Positions 57,935-63,833 of a stretch of DNA of 64,000 bases are shown here, one piece after another. The position numbers were made by a program, and so were the translations under genes. The notes beneath the pieces are model-generated. The model saw only the letters and a list, made by a program, of their open reading frames with translations. It was not told the origin of the DNA and did no database searches. The stretch's first letter is position 1, and every line of letters starts with the position of its first letter. The stretch comes from a virus: positions 1 to 64,000 of IMG/VR virus record IMGVR_UViG_3300045008_000200. One strand, written 5' to 3'.

Positions 57935-58561
57935 ATGGGAAAAGGACGTGCTGGCGGTGGAATGGGCGGTGCCGGTGGGATGACGCAGAGTGAGCGTGAC
58001 CGCGCCGAGATCGCACGCGAAGTCCGCCGGAACAGGGCGATTGACCTTCGTTCCATGCTTTCCGCCAATCGTCCTCTCGGTGCCACCCTTGAGGGACAGG
58101 CTTCGGAGATGGCTCGGTCCACTCGAAGCACTGAAAGCGTTGACCGGGCGCTTCGGGTGAGCCGTGATCTGCTTTTGCGGACACAGAGGGATGTGGCTTC
58201 CGGTATGACCATCCCCGCCGGTGACATGCTTCAACTGAGGATTCAGGTGGCCCGTGACAACCGTGCTCTGTACCTGCGTGGCCGTGACGCCGTGGATGCG
58301 GTGAATCGCACTGGCTGGCATACGGCGACGGACGGACAGATTGGTGCGATTGGGCACTACTTCGCCGGGTCGCGGGGCATCACTCAGATGCGGGGACAGA
58401 TTGCCACACTTACTCGACGGGCTGCGGAAGCGCGGACTTCCGGTGAGTCGGCCACAGCTACCCAAGGCAGACGCAATGCCATTGCCGCCTTGCAGAGAGG
58501 CTACAACCTGCGGATGGAAGCACGACAGTTCGGACGTGACTTTACCCGTGCGGGTGGGTGA
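57935..58561 (+). CDS. MGKGR-cassette protein E
   Basis: The 208-residue protein begins MGKGRAGGGMGGAGG. The body is highly helical with many Arg and Asp/Glu residues (ERDRAEIAREVRRNRAID, then RSTESVDRALRVSRDLLLRTQRD). GTAGGAGG precedes the ATG. The shape suggests a coiled coil. No homology recognised, and the shared leader is the only link to its neighbours. Confidence 0.72.
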   Translation: MGKGRAGGGMGGAGGMTQSERDRAEIAREVRRNRAIDLRSMLSANRPLGATLEGQASEMARSTRSTESVDRALRVSRDLLLRTQRDVASGMTIPAGDMLQLRIQVARDNRALYLRGRDAVDAVNRTGWHTATDGQIGAIGHYFAGSRGITQMRGQIATLTRRAAEARTSGESATATQGRRNAIAALQRGYNLRMEARQFGRDFTRAGG

Positions 58562-58755
58562 TGAAAGTACCTGCGTTGACCACCCCCGCACTCAACCTGA
58601 TTCGACGGCTCCCTCTGCCTTACGCCATGCTTCCCAAGGTGTTGAAGGCGGAAAGGGCTGTTCCTACGCAAGCCGGGGGTGGGGTGCCTACCTCTGCCCA
58701 GGACACTCCCGTTCCCACGGAAAAGCATGAGAGTGGGGATACCCTCAACCCCTAG
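58561..58755 (+). CDS. Small Pro-rich protein at the end of the cassette
   Basis: The 64-residue protein starts at an ATG overlapping the previous stop. It has a hydrophobic/basic first half (ALNLIRRLPLPYAMLPKVLKAER) and a Pro/Thr-rich second half. It lacks the Gly-rich leader. Coupled to protein E. Confidence 0.55.
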   Translation: MKVPALTTPALNLIRRLPLPYAMLPKVLKAERAVPTQAGGGVPTSAQDTPVPTEKHESGDTLNP

Positions 58756-58826
58756 ATTGCTTCTTTCCTGACGCAAAGACATGGAGCTACCCATGCGCAC
58801 CACGAGGACTGTGCCTCGTGCTCTGG

Positions 58827-58840
58827 TGCAAGCACTTGCA
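58827..58840. promoter_or_regulatory. TGCA-N6-TGCA palindrome, intergenic copy
   Basis: TGCAAGCACTTGCA is a perfect palindrome except for the central two bases. No promoter of the phage family is adjacent. Confidence 0.55.
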
Positions 58841-59497
58841 TGGTGTCACCCTGCGCTACTTATGCCTTTAGATTGTGCAGCGTGACGCATGAAGGGGGTG
58901 GGGTGTGTTGCATTCCCTTGTCCATAGCGAGTTCAACGCAGGGGCAGGGCGCAAGTCAAGCAGCCTTGCAAGGAAAGCGGGGGTGGGGGGCGGGCAGTAA
59001 GCAGGCGGTGTCCCGTGTGCGGGGACTAGGACCACCTGATAGGTAGGGCTTGCGGGGGTGTTCACGTAGCCAAGACCCTACACACACGGGGACTATGCCC
59101 ACCCACGCCCTTGTTTCACGCGGAGCCGTAGGCCATGTCCTGCCCTCGTCCTTGTACGGGTCCACGGATCAAATTCACGCCTTTTTCGTTGTGTTTGGGT
59201 CGGGGGAGTGTCCGGGGGTGGCCCTCGATTTGAAAAGTCCCTTTTTCTAATCGTTTTTCAACCTATGTGCCGGAGGGGAATGGGGCATAGGACGTTGGTA
59301 ATTCTCAAGAAAATCAGGCGTTTCGGCGGGAGTGTTCGCCACGGATGCCCCGTGTGTTCATAGGACAAGAAAACTGAGCGCGTAGGACCAAAAAACACTC
59401 CGAGAGGGGCTTTGAGGGGGCCGGAAGCCCTTGAATAAGGAAAAAATCGTACCCGTGGGGGTGATCGCGGCCAGGAAAACGCCCTCAAACCTCCCAT

Positions 59498-59527
59498 CCA
59501 ACCCTCTCAAACCCTCTCAAACCCCTC
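59498..59527 (+). repeat. Short tandem repeat, AACCCTCTCA units
   Basis: Two exact AACCCTCTCA units followed by a partial third (AACCCCTCC), with a related CCCTCAAACCTCC just upstream. Iteron-like in spacing (10 bp) but short. Confidence 0.5.
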
Positions 59528-59609
59528 CGACGAGTCGCGCCTTTGTCCAGAGGACAAGATAAAGGATTTCGACCGGGTGGCCCCCAAAGTTTCTAACACG
59601 CCTTTACTC

Positions 59610-59638
59610 TTGCATTATGGCCGGGACAGGTTTATGAT
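59610..59638 (+). promoter_or_regulatory. Sigma70-like promoter
   Basis: TTGCAT, 17 bp, TATGAT, 25 bp before the ATG at 59664, which has GAAGGAG upstream. Confidence 0.7.
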
Positions 59639-59663
59639 AGGGATGACATGAAGGAGAAATTCC

Positions 59664-60578
59664 ATGATTGCTGGTGAAGAACCGGGGAAGCGGGACGGAC
59701 AGCAGCCCTCTCAGTTTGGCGAGGGTTGGTCTCAGTGTTTTCTCTGGCATAGGCGTTGGCCGGTGGCCTCCGGCGTGTGGCTCCTTCTCCTTCTCGGCAT
59801 CGTCACGAACGCCTTGTGGTGGTGGAATTACGAACAGGAAACGACGGAACACGGGCAGCATCATGCGGAATTGTCGTCGCTTGAAGCTGACACCACAAAA
59901 TACAAACGGGAGATTGAGGTTCTTGAAGGTGCCGCCGATGTATTGCGGCAGGAGATTGAAAATGCTCCCTCCAAAACAACGGTACGAGTTGTACGGATCA
60001 GTGACGAACGCGGCCCCACGGCTTTACCGCCGGGTACGCCGCCCGATCACGAAAATACACCGACACCGGAGCCGCTGCCACTCGACTGCATAACCTGTTT
60101 CCGGCAGGTGGAGATACCCTATCAGTTCACGAATCAATACGTGGTCCTCACCGACCTTTTGCGTTGGAACGAGCGGGCGCAAACCTTGGAATCCGACCCC
60201 GATCACCGCGCCATTCGTTTCACCCCGGAGTTCAATCGCGCCTTGGTGGATGCCGGTATTGCCGGATTCGTCACTTATGACAACCGGGTGGCGCGCGCCC
60301 GTTTCTTCTTTGGGGTGGACGGTGGCGTGGCCCTGGCCGACACCCCGGTTTTCGGCGTGGGTGCCGGTCTTGAGTTCCTGAATTTCGAGAAATGGATTCG
60401 TGCGCCCATCGGGCTGCAAGCGGGCTTCTTCGGCACACCGATGGACTGGTGGCAAAGCCACGCTTCCCTTGGTCTTAGTTGGCGTTTCGTGCGCAACGTG
60501 AGCCTGAATCTTTCCTACGGACGGGCGTGGCGAACGAATCAAGTGCTGCTCGGCTTGAGCGTGTACCCTTTCGACTAG
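59664..60578 (+). CDS. Membrane-anchored coiled-coil protein with beta-barrel-like C-terminus
   Basis: The 304-residue protein has one transmembrane helix at ~35-53 (VASGVWLLLLLGIVTNALWW), a coiled coil at ~65-100, a Pro-rich linker with a CITC pair, and a C-terminal ~120 residues of alternating strands ending LNLSYGRAWRTNQVLLGLSVYPFD, which looks like an outer-membrane barrel ending in an aromatic. A single protein spanning both membranes would resemble a spanin or an exclusion factor. The function is inference. Confidence 0.68.
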   Translation: MIAGEEPGKRDGQQPSQFGEGWSQCFLWHRRWPVASGVWLLLLLGIVTNALWWWNYEQETTEHGQHHAELSSLEADTTKYKREIEVLEGAADVLRQEIENAPSKTTVRVVRISDERGPTALPPGTPPDHENTPTPEPLPLDCITCFRQVEIPYQFTNQYVVLTDLLRWNERAQTLESDPDHRAIRFTPEFNRALVDAGIAGFVTYDNRVARARFFFGVDGGVALADTPVFGVGAGLEFLNFEKWIRAPIGLQAGFFGTPMDWWQSHASLGLSWRFVRNVSLNLSYGRAWRTNQVLLGLSVYPFD

Positions 60579-60586
60579 GGGGTTTC

Positions 60587-60865
60587 GTGAGCACCGAGAC
60601 GACGTGGTTGGACATTCAGTTTGATGTTGGTTTCCGACTTCGTGCCACCCGGTTTGGGGACGAGCACTGCACGTCTCGTTTTTCCATCACCACCCCAAGC
60701 GGTGTGTCCATACCGGCGTCAAAGGTGCTGGCGAACGGACAGGTTATCCTTGACGCGGTGGAAGCTGATCCGGTGATGCCGGAAGCCGACATTCTGCGTC
60801 TGGTGCAATCCCCCAACGTCGTAATCGAAGCCCATTCCCGTGGCGATGTGGTGCTTCTAACATAG
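60587..60865 (+). CDS. Unknown early protein, 92 residues
   Basis: The beta-rich protein starts at GTG after a TAGGGGG tract. It reads WLDIQFDVGFRLRATRFG and ends with strands (NVVIEAHSRGDVVLLT). No motif recognised. Followed directly by a palindrome copy. Confidence 0.62.
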   Translation: MSTETTWLDIQFDVGFRLRATRFGDEHCTSRFSITTPSGVSIPASKVLANGQVILDAVEADPVMPEADILRLVQSPNVVIEAHSRGDVVLLT

Positions 60866-60879
60866 TGCAGGCGCTTGCA
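60866..60879. promoter_or_regulatory. TGCA-N6-TGCA palindrome, intergenic copy
   Basis: TGCAGGCGCTTGCA lies directly after a stop codon and 24 bp before the next ATG. It could mask or flank the ribosome site (GAAGGAG at 60889-60895). Confidence 0.55.
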
Positions 60880-60903
60880 CGGATAGACGAAGGAGATTTT
60901 TGC

Positions 60904-61155
60904 ATGGCGAAGACACCGGAAATCCGGGTGGACGCATCAAAGCTGGCGGAGTTGGTGCGGGAACGGGGTGCGCGTCCTTCGCCACCTTCCAACCCTTTTG
61001 TGGACGCCATCCGCCGTGGGAAGTCCGCGTTTGACGCCGGGGCCAAACCCGGAGATCAAGCATCCTGTCCCACTCACGAAGGCTCCAAGTTCGTTGCCTT
61101 CACCGGCAAGGGGCTGATCTGCGCCGTCTGTGCCAAGGAGCACGGTGTAAAATGA
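60904..61155 (+). CDS. Small protein with C-terminal zinc-ribbon-like cysteines
   Basis: The 83-residue protein has SCPTHEGS and ICAVCAKEHG near its end, a Cys/His set that may bind zinc. The N-terminus is helical and basic. GAAGGAG precedes the ATG. Function unknown. Confidence 0.65.
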   Translation: MAKTPEIRVDASKLAELVRERGARPSPPSNPFVDAIRRGKSAFDAGAKPGDQASCPTHEGSKFVAFTGKGLICAVCAKEHGVK

Positions 61156-61295
61156 CCCCACCCCTAAAATTTAGGGTGGTACGAGCACTCAAGCAGGCGA
61201 TCTACCACGTCCTGCTCTTCCCCCTACTCGTCTTTTTCTGGATTCTGCGGTACATCGTCCTGCTCATTCCGTTCTGGATTCTCGAAGGGGTCTGA
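61152..61295 (+). CDS. 47-residue small membrane protein
   Basis: The peptide is almost entirely hydrophobic after a basic N-terminus (HVLLFPLLVFFWILRYIVLL). It starts at an ATG overlapping the previous stop (ATGA) and its stop overlaps the next ATG. A one- or two-helix inner membrane protein, perhaps a toxin-like or exclusion peptide. Confidence 0.6.
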   Translation: MTPPLKFRVVRALKQAIYHVLLFPLLVFFWILRYIVLLIPFWILEGV

Positions 61296-61780
61296 TGCTG
61301 GCCTTCATCTGCAACCGCTGTGGCTGGTGCTGCCTCAACATGCGCGCCGGATGCTACGTCACCAAGCCGACCATGCTCAGGATCATCGCGGCAGGACTGG
61401 CACAGGCGGGGGATTTCTCCCCGACAATCATACCAAAGGCCATTTATCCCACTCCGTTCGGGCTTCATAGCAGTCCGGGCAAAGGTATTGTCCGTCTTCG
61501 CGGATCAAATCACACTCCGCAAATTCTTCATGGCAACCGTCGCAGTAATTGTGTCCGCGCCGGTGTCCGTGGGTTTCGGCGTAGCATGTGTCACATTGTT
61601 GTCGTCCGCAGTGATGGCAGTGCTCTATACAATGCGTGCAGAAATGCCCCTTGCAGGTTGCGCACGTCCGCACGTCGGCACTCGATTCCAAGGCTTTCCC
61701 GCAGCTTGCGCAGACTTCCGATTTTTTCATGTGCTCCGCACAAGGCTTGCATACACGCCCACCAGACGAGTCCACGGTGA
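61295..61780 (+). CDS. YkgJ-like protein, probably truncated
   Basis: The N-terminus has CNRCGWCCLNMRAGC, the same cluster type as at 54348. The following ~35 residues (MLRIIAAGLAQAGDF) look protein-like, but beyond about residue 45 the frame runs antisense to the convincing reverse gene at 61428 and its composition becomes Arg/Ser/Cys-rich. The functional part probably ends near 61430 or the gene was cut when the reverse operon arrived. Confidence 0.4.
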   Translation: MLAFICNRCGWCCLNMRAGCYVTKPTMLRIIAAGLAQAGDFSPTIIPKAIYPTPFGLHSSPGKGIVRLRGSNHTPQILHGNRRSNCVRAGVRGFRRSMCHIVVVRSDGSALYNACRNAPCRLRTSARRHSIPRLSRSLRRLPIFSCAPHKACIHAHQTSPR

Positions 61781-62189
61781 CGGTGTAGTGTTGGAAATGC
61801 GTCTGACCACAGTTGGCGCATTCCACCGTCTCTCCGTGAATGATTTTTTCGGTCTCATACACCTGCAAGTGACCTTCCGTCTCAAGGCGCTCTATCAGGT
61901 CCATTTTTCGCACCGCAAATACGGTGGCCGGATCGTAGTGGTCGGGGGGCTTCAAGAAGAAAAGCGTCTCTTCCGGCTTCTCTTCCATTGTGGAGAGGAT
62001 AAGCGCAATCGGAATGGTCTCAAGATGTTCTTTTGGGGCAAGTGGTTTTGTGTCTTTGTGTTCAAACTGAATGCAGACGGGGGCGGAGTTCCCGTTCGAC
62101 CAAACGCGGAACATGGTGAGCGTGGTGAATGGAATTTCAATCACGGTCACGACACCATGAATTTTTTGCTTGGCTTCAAGCAGGTTCAC
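61428..62189 (-). CDS. Multi-zinc-finger protein
   Basis: The 253-residue protein has an alpha/beta N-terminal half and a C-terminal half with at least ten CxxC or CxxH pairs (CANCGQTHF, CKPCAEH, CASCGK, CATCKGHFCTHCIEHCHHCG, CDGCHEEF, CPDCYEA), consistent with several RING/LIM-like fingers. The GTG start overlaps the stop of a small upstream frame (TGGTGA). It is the most cysteine-rich gene in the window. Its role is unknown; protein or nucleic-acid binding is likely. Confidence 0.72.
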   Translation of the reverse strand: MNLLEAKQKIHGVVTVIEIPFTTLTMFRVWSNGNSAPVCIQFEHKDTKPLAPKEHLETIPIALILSTMEEKPEETLFFLKPPDHYDPATVFAVRKMDLIERLETEGHLQVYETEKIIHGETVECANCGQTHFQHYTVTVDSSGGRVCKPCAEHMKKSEVCASCGKALESSADVRTCATCKGHFCTHCIEHCHHCGRQQCDTCYAETHGHRRGHNYCDGCHEEFAECDLIREDGQYLCPDCYEARTEWDKWPLV

Positions 62190-62266
62190 CAGCGTACCCC
62201 GTTGACGTACCACTCCGCAACGGTTTTCGCCGGGCCTTGTATTATTTGAACGTCGTGAACACTCAT
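62186..62266 (-). CDS. 26-residue small peptide gene
   Basis: The ATG has a GAGGGA ribosome site and the frame reads MSVHDVQIIQGPAKTVAEWY and ends with an overlap to the next gene. A coupled upstream peptide controlling the multi-zinc-finger gene is plausible. Confidence 0.45.
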   Translation of the reverse strand: MSVHDVQIIQGPAKTVAEWYVNGVRW

Positions 62267-62269
62267 GGT

Positions 62270-62515
62270 TCATCCCTCAGACGGCGTGGTGTCTCCCTTT
62301 TGGTCGCAGAGTTGCACCATTGTCAGCATGTAGTCCACCACGCTTGTCGCGCCGTTGTGTACTTGAAGGTTCGGACAAGCCAATACCGGCTTTTTCGGTG
62401 CTCCCTGGGGGAAGTAGAATACACGCCACTCGGCCCCTTGCCCATTGCGGGAACGGGCCTTGGCGCGAAGGTCTCCGTCCTTGTCACGGATTTCCACCAT
62501 GATCGTGCGTTCCAT
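62270..62515 (-). CDS. Unknown protein of the reverse operon, 81 residues
   Basis: The strand-rich protein (TIMVEIRDKDGDLRAKARS, then EWRVFYFPQGA) ends with a helix. It lies two bases from the preceding gene in the operon. No family recognised. Confidence 0.65.
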   Translation of the reverse strand: MERTIMVEIRDKDGDLRAKARSRNGQGAEWRVFYFPQGAPKKPVLACPNLQVHNGATSVVDYMLTMVQLCDQKGDTTPSEG

Positions 62516-62516
62516 C

Positions 62517-62963
62517 TCAGATTTCCTTGCTCAAAGATTCCTCGTCAAATTCAATCGCGCATTCCCGGCAAAGATGCTTGCCGTGGCGATCTTCTAAGAT
62601 TTCCGGTACTTGGATTTGAATTTTGTTGCACTTTTCGCACGCCACCTCCTTCATGGAAGAGCGCGTGATTTTTTCGTCCCCTTCCTCATCGCAGTATTGT
62701 ACTTCCACCCACGCCGCGAGGAAGAGGGTGTGCAGGTGTTCAATAAAATGAGCGCGCCGAGCGTTCCCCTTGTCGGATTCGGGCCACCCCTCTTTGCTTC
62801 CGTCCGGGCCGACAAAGACGGTGTAGTATCCGTTGATGGTGCCTCGAAGCACATCGGACACCATTTGCGATGGGAAGAGCCGCTTGGCCGTCTTGTGGAC
62901 TTCCTTGATTGTTGCTTTGTCCCACGTCGTCACGATGATGGCGTGGTGTCGCGTATAGCCCAT
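62517..62963 (-). CDS. Unknown protein with C-terminal zinc ribbon
   Basis: The 148-residue protein has an alpha/beta N-terminal domain (HHAIIVTTWDKATIKEVHKTAK, then YTVFVGPDGSKEGW) and a C-terminal CEKCNK...CREC zinc site. AAGGAG lies before its ATG. The N-terminal part is probably an enzyme- or ligand-binding domain, not identified. Confidence 0.68.
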   Translation of the reverse strand: MGYTRHHAIIVTTWDKATIKEVHKTAKRLFPSQMVSDVLRGTINGYYTVFVGPDGSKEGWPESDKGNARRAHFIEHLHTLFLAAWVEVQYCDEEGDEKITRSSMKEVACEKCNKIQIQVPEILEDRHGKHLCRECAIEFDEESLSKEI

Positions 62964-63340
62964 TAGTTGTTCTCCTTCCCGATGGGGAGTAAGTCTTCCA
63001 GCCGGATCAGTACCGGCTTCCGCTCGATCCCTTGCACGGCCAATTCGTCCACCGGGCAGGCATCCGTGGGCTGAATCACCACGGGCAGGCGGGAGTGGAG
63101 ACTGAGATGGGCTTGGAGTACGGTGAGCAGGGCGGGGTAGGACGAATCGCGGACGTGAGACCAATCCCACTCTACCTGATTCGCAAACGCCTCATCCTGC
63201 ATTCCAAACCCATCGCAGAGCAGCCAGAGTCGCTTCCACTCTTCGGTTGAAAGGGCGGTGTTTCGCATCACGGAGAGCGCCTTGTGTCGAATGGACGCCC
63301 AACCCAGCTTCACCACTTGGAGTGTCTTGGCATCGTGCAT
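62963..63340 (-). CDS. First gene of the reverse operon, unknown
   Basis: The 125-residue protein starts at the ATG of the conserved leader (GGGGACCGACAATG on the minus strand). It is helical, with TEEWKRLWLLCDGFGM and a second amphipathic helix. No known family. Its stop overlaps the next gene. Confidence 0.68.
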   Translation of the reverse strand: MHDAKTLQVVKLGWASIRHKALSVMRNTALSTEEWKRLWLLCDGFGMQDEAFANQVEWDWSHVRDSSYPALLTVLQAHLSLHSRLPVVIQPTDACPVDELAVQGIERKPVLIRLEDLLPIGKENN

Positions 63341-63369
63341 TGTCGGTCCCCTTCTTAGTGTCTGAGGGC

Positions 63370-63398
63370 AACGTAACACGTCTTTTCCGGCTTGTCAA
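63370..63398 (-). promoter_or_regulatory. Phage-family promoter, reverse strand
   Basis: On the minus strand: TTGACA, 17 bp, GTGT, TACGTT, followed by AGACACT and the conserved GAAGGGGACCGACAATG start block. Divergent from 63428. Confidence 0.85.
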
Positions 63399-63405
63399 GA
63401 AAAAA

Positions 63406-63419
63406 TGCAATCGCTTGCA
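63406..63419. promoter_or_regulatory. Palindrome between divergent promoters (operator candidate)
   Basis: TGCAATCGCTTGCA lies 7 bp from the reverse -35 and 8 bp from the forward -35, as in the pair at 54801. A- and T-tracts flank it on both sides, so a bidirectional terminator is an alternative. Confidence 0.65.
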
Positions 63420-63427
63420 CTTTTTTC

Positions 63428-63456
63428 TTGACAAGTCGTTTTAGAAGTGTTACGTT
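63428..63456 (+). promoter_or_regulatory. Phage-family promoter
   Basis: TTGACA, 17 bp, GTGT, TACGTT. The same TAC variant of the -10 occurs in its divergent partner. Confidence 0.8.
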
Positions 63457-63498
63457 GTAATCATGGCGGCAAGAAGCCGCAAGGAAAGGACACGGACC

Positions 63499-63777
63499 AT
63501 GATCGGCACGGCTTTGGTAGCTCCCCGTTTCTGGCTTTGCGAGAAGACGGAAGGGGAGGAAAAGGGCTCGTGGTATCGGAAGGTGTTGCAGAGACGCCCG
63601 GACGGGTCGCTTCTGCACATCGGCACCGTTGGTTTTTGGCGGGGCCTTTTCCTGGTGAGGGTATCGAAAAAGCGGCTAGCGCACTCTCCGCTGGTTGCAA
63701 ATACACTTCCCAGCCAGGAAGACACCTTTTGGGGCGCTCTCAGTCACGTTGTAAAGGATTTCGCGCTTCTAGGCTGA
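63499..63777 (+). CDS. Unknown early protein, 92 residues
   Basis: The strand-rich protein reads FWLCEKTEGEEKGSWYRKVL, then HIGTVGFWRGLFLVRVSKKR. The ATG at 63499 has AAGGAAAGGA upstream. The in-frame ATG at 63463 would be nearly leaderless given the promoter position, so the later start is preferred. Confidence 0.65.
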   Translation: MIGTALVAPRFWLCEKTEGEEKGSWYRKVLQRRPDGSLLHIGTVGFWRGLFLVRVSKKRLAHSPLVANTLPSQEDTFWGALSHVVKDFALLG

Positions 63778-63785
63778 TTTTCGTC

Positions 63786-63814
63786 TTGACAATCCGAAAG
63801 AGGCGTGTTAGCTT
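63786..63814 (+). promoter_or_regulatory. Phage-family promoter
   Basis: TTGACA, 17 bp, GTGT, TAGCTT, then GAGAAGGGGACTGACAATG, the conserved start block. Confidence 0.85.
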
Positions 63815-63833
63815 CTTGAGAAGGGGACTGACA

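Larger units (their letters stand above)
58756..59663. other. 908-bp region without a convincing gene
   Basis: No frame here has both a good ribosome site and protein-like composition. It holds the palindrome at 58827-58840, G-rich runs near 58895-59010, an inverted repeat GGGCTT/AAGCCC near 59411-59436, near-tandem AACCCTCTCA units at ~59498-59527, recurring GGACAAGA words, and the promoter at 59610. It may contain a replication or packaging element. Confidence 0.6.

Noticed and set aside
58840-59250. Two forward frames of 66-68 codons in the gene-free region
   Set aside because: Low-quality starts, cysteine- and glycine-rich text from G-rich DNA, no coupling to neighbours.
59258-59497. Reverse-strand frame of 79 codons in the gene-free region
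   Set aside because: No ribosome site and unusual composition; not enough to call a gene.
59590-59615. TCTAACACGCC, reverse complement of the family -10 block
   Set aside because: No TTGACA at 17 bp on the reverse strand; at most a decayed promoter.
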